Shown here piece by piece: positions 5,043 to 6,212 of a stretch of 6,212 nucleotides of DNA. Numbering within the stretch: position 1 is the first letter of the stretch; each line of letters begins with the position of its first letter. Origin of the DNA: Halobacteriales archaeon SW_5_68_122 (lineage in GTDB: Archaea; Halobacteriota; Halobacteria; Halobacteriales; Haloarculaceae); contig PXSL01000109.1 in the NCBI GenBank assembly GCA_003022815.1, positions 1 through 6,212 of the forward strand, written 5' to 3'. A program made the translations under genes and the position numbers. The notes below the pieces were generated by a model. That model was given only the letters and a program-made list of their open reading frames with translations. It did not search any database and had not been told where the DNA came from.

Positions 5043-5186
5043 TACCTGCCATCCGGCCCCCGTCATTCAACTGCGTCCGGTCCCTACGAGGGCCATGGTC
5101 CGGGCGGCCACGACGGCCGGCGGCGGCCGGCGGCGAGCGAGACTAGGCGGCGACCGACACACGACGGGACGACCCACCGGGCCGCG

Positions 5187-6212
5187 ATGAGCGGCGACGT
5201 CGGCTCGCTCACGGTGAGAAAGTCCGAGGTCGCGGTGTTCGTCTCCGGCGTCGCCAGCATGGGCCTGGAGATCCTGGCGGGCCGCATCGTCGCCCCGCAG
5301 TTCGGCAGCAGCATCTACACCTGGGGTACCATCATCGGCGTATTCCTGGCGGCGCTGTCGGTGGGCTACTACCGCGGGGGGAAGCTGGCGACCGCCCGGG
5401 CCGGCGAGCGACGGCTCGTTTGGCTGTTCGTGGGGACGGCCGCCTACGTCGCGGTGCTTGTCTTCGCCGGCGACCTACTGTTGCGGGCGACGGTCGCGTT
5501 CCCGGCGCCGAGCCGGGCCGCGTCGCTGCCGGCGGTCGTGCTCCTGTTCGGGCCGCCGACCTACCTCCTGGGGTTCGTCAGCCCCTACGCGGCGGAGCTG
5601 TCGGACGGACATCGAGGGGACCGGCGAGGCATCCGGCCGGGTCTACGCGGTCGGCACCGTCGGGAGCATCCTCGGCGCCTTCGGGACGACCTACGCGCTC
5701 GTGCCCGCGCTCGGGACGGACGCCATCGGGTTCGTCTTCGGGCTCCTGCTCGTCGGCACTGCGGGGCTCCTGGCCTTCCCCGGCCCCTCCAGGGAATCGA
5801 TCGGCGGGGTGCTCGGGGCGCTTTTGCTTCTGACGGCCGCCATCGGGACCGGCGCCGCCGGCATCTCCGCGGAGGGGCAGGTGGTCCACGAAACCCAGAC
5901 TCCCTACCAGGAACTCCGCGTGGTCGACCTGGGCGACACCCGGACGCTGTACCTCGACGGCCAGCGCCACAGCGCGATGGACCGGGCACAGCCGACCCGC
6001 CACGTGTTCAGCTACACGCGGTACTTCCATCTCCCCTACCTCTTCGCGGAGGACCCCGACGAGATCGACAGGGTACTGTTCGTCGGCGGCGGCGGCTTCT
6101 CGGGGCCGAAACGGTTCCTCGAGGAGTACGACGCCACCGTCGACGTCGTCGAGATCGACCCCGAGGTGATCCGCGTCGCCCGCGAGTACTTCCGGGTGCC
6201 GGACTCCGAGCG
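5187..6212 (+). pseudogene. Membrane-bound spermidine-synthase-like protein, frameshifted and partial
   Basis: This gene encodes the fused type with N-terminal membrane helices and a C-terminal aminopropyltransferase-like, SAM-binding-type domain; it runs off the right edge. Frame 1 starts at 5187 (MSGDVGSLTVRKSEVAV) and encodes residues 1-140, with likely membrane segments at about 15-37, 46-62, 77-99 and 113-134, ending SPYAAELSD. One extra G at 5607/5608 then shifts the frame. From 5608 the correct frame reads DIEGTGEASGRVYAVGTVG and continues for 201 codons to the edge: more hydrophobic segments, then TPYQELRVVDLGDTRTLYLDG, then VLFVGGGGFSG and VDVVEIDPEVIRVA, a Rossmann motif I and an acidic motif II. 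Removing the G gives SDDIEGTGEASG, which fits the family. Frame 1 has no stop after the shift, so an automatic call would give a false Arg-rich tail. Substrate is unknown; the glycine motif lacks the GGGDG form of true spermidine synthases. Confidence 0.85.

Larger units (their letters stand above)
4844..5046. mobile_element. 203-bp MITE-like element between pus10 and the membrane gene
   Basis: The unit carries the 13-bp inverted repeat GTGTTTAGTTACG (4848-4860) and CGTAACTAAACAC (5030-5042). Each lies exactly 4 bp inside a 9-bp direct repeat TGCCATCCG (4835-4843 and 5047-5055). Inverted repeats set symmetrically inside a direct repeat are the layout of a transposed element with a target duplication. 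The interior has no convincing gene. It contains hairpins such as CGCAGGC/GCCTGCG (4943-4949 with 4968-4974) and CCTCG-AA-CGAGG (4895-4906). Its left 62 bp match the repeat at 2278-2339. Alternatively the AACTAAAC motifs are simply matching TATA-like promoter elements of two divergent genes. Both could hold, with the element supplying promoters. Confidence 0.5.
4802..5186. other. Gene-free gap of 385 bp between divergent pus10 and the membrane gene
   Basis: The gap contains the pus10 leader, the 203-bp MITE-like unit with its direct repeats, and about 130 bp of GC-rich DNA leading to the ATG at 5187. A minus-strand open frame of 63 codons (4875-5066) lies mostly inside the MITE-like unit and a plus-strand frame of 31 codons (5095-5190) overlaps the downstream start; neither is supported well enough to call a gene. 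Confidence 0.65.

Noticed and set aside
4875..5066. 63-codon minus-strand frame across the MITE-like unit
   Set aside because: It lies almost entirely in repeat sequence, has no recognisable family, and its composition does not match neighbouring genes. It may be a repeat-borne reading frame; I left it uncalled.
5578..6030. Minus-strand frames opposite the membrane gene (150 and 134 codons)
   Set aside because: The plus-strand reading, after correcting one base, gives a convincing membrane/spermidine-synthase-like protein; the opposite frames lack any domain.

Overview
This window looks like chromosomal DNA from a halophilic archaeon (class Halobacteria). It is very GC-rich and its proteins are rich in Asp, Glu, Ala and Val. 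The gene set is typical of that class: a CetZ tubulin, a HalX-type response regulator, archaeal RNase HII and Pus10. Promoters look archaeal, with TATA-like elements and, for at least two genes, almost no room for a 5' leader. I cannot place the genus from this sequence alone.

Layout: five genes lie on the minus strand. From right to left they are pus10 (3566-4801), a HalX response regulator (2874-3431), rnhB (1592-2224), an atypical SDR / NDUFA9-like protein (580-1527) and cetZ (start at 455, running off the left edge). One gene runs the other way, on the plus strand from 5187 off the right edge: a membrane protein with a spermidine-synthase-like domain. A one-base frameshift near 5607 breaks its reading frame. 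The minus-strand genes are separated by 64-649 bp, and most have their own TATA-like signal, so they look like separately transcribed housekeeping genes rather than one operon.

Two gene-free stretches exceed 300 bp, and both hold repeat or mobile-type sequence. The 2225-2873 gap carries a hairpin-dense block of about 470 bp. It is bracketed by two nearly identical copies of a GC-rich hairpin exactly 430 bp apart, which resembles the ends of haloarchaeal IS200/IS605-group elements, but it has no recognisable transposase. The 4802-5186 gap carries a 203-bp MITE-like unit with 13-bp inverted repeats and flanking 9-bp direct repeats. The left end of that unit matches a second, diverged copy of about 62 bp (about 81% identical by my hand alignment) at 2278-2339. 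Both copies sit about 50 bp upstream of a minus-strand start codon (pus10 and rnhB).

Two genes carry lesions that would be missed on a quick read. The SDR protein appears to lack about 25-28 residues in the middle of its Rossmann fold, in frame. The spermidine-synthase-like gene has one extra G. Either lesion could be real decay or a sequence error. Functionally the genes cover cell shape (CetZ), RNA/DNA hybrid removal (RNase HII), tRNA modification (Pus10), signalling (HalX regulator) and two proteins of unclear substrate. I see no evidence that they form one pathway.
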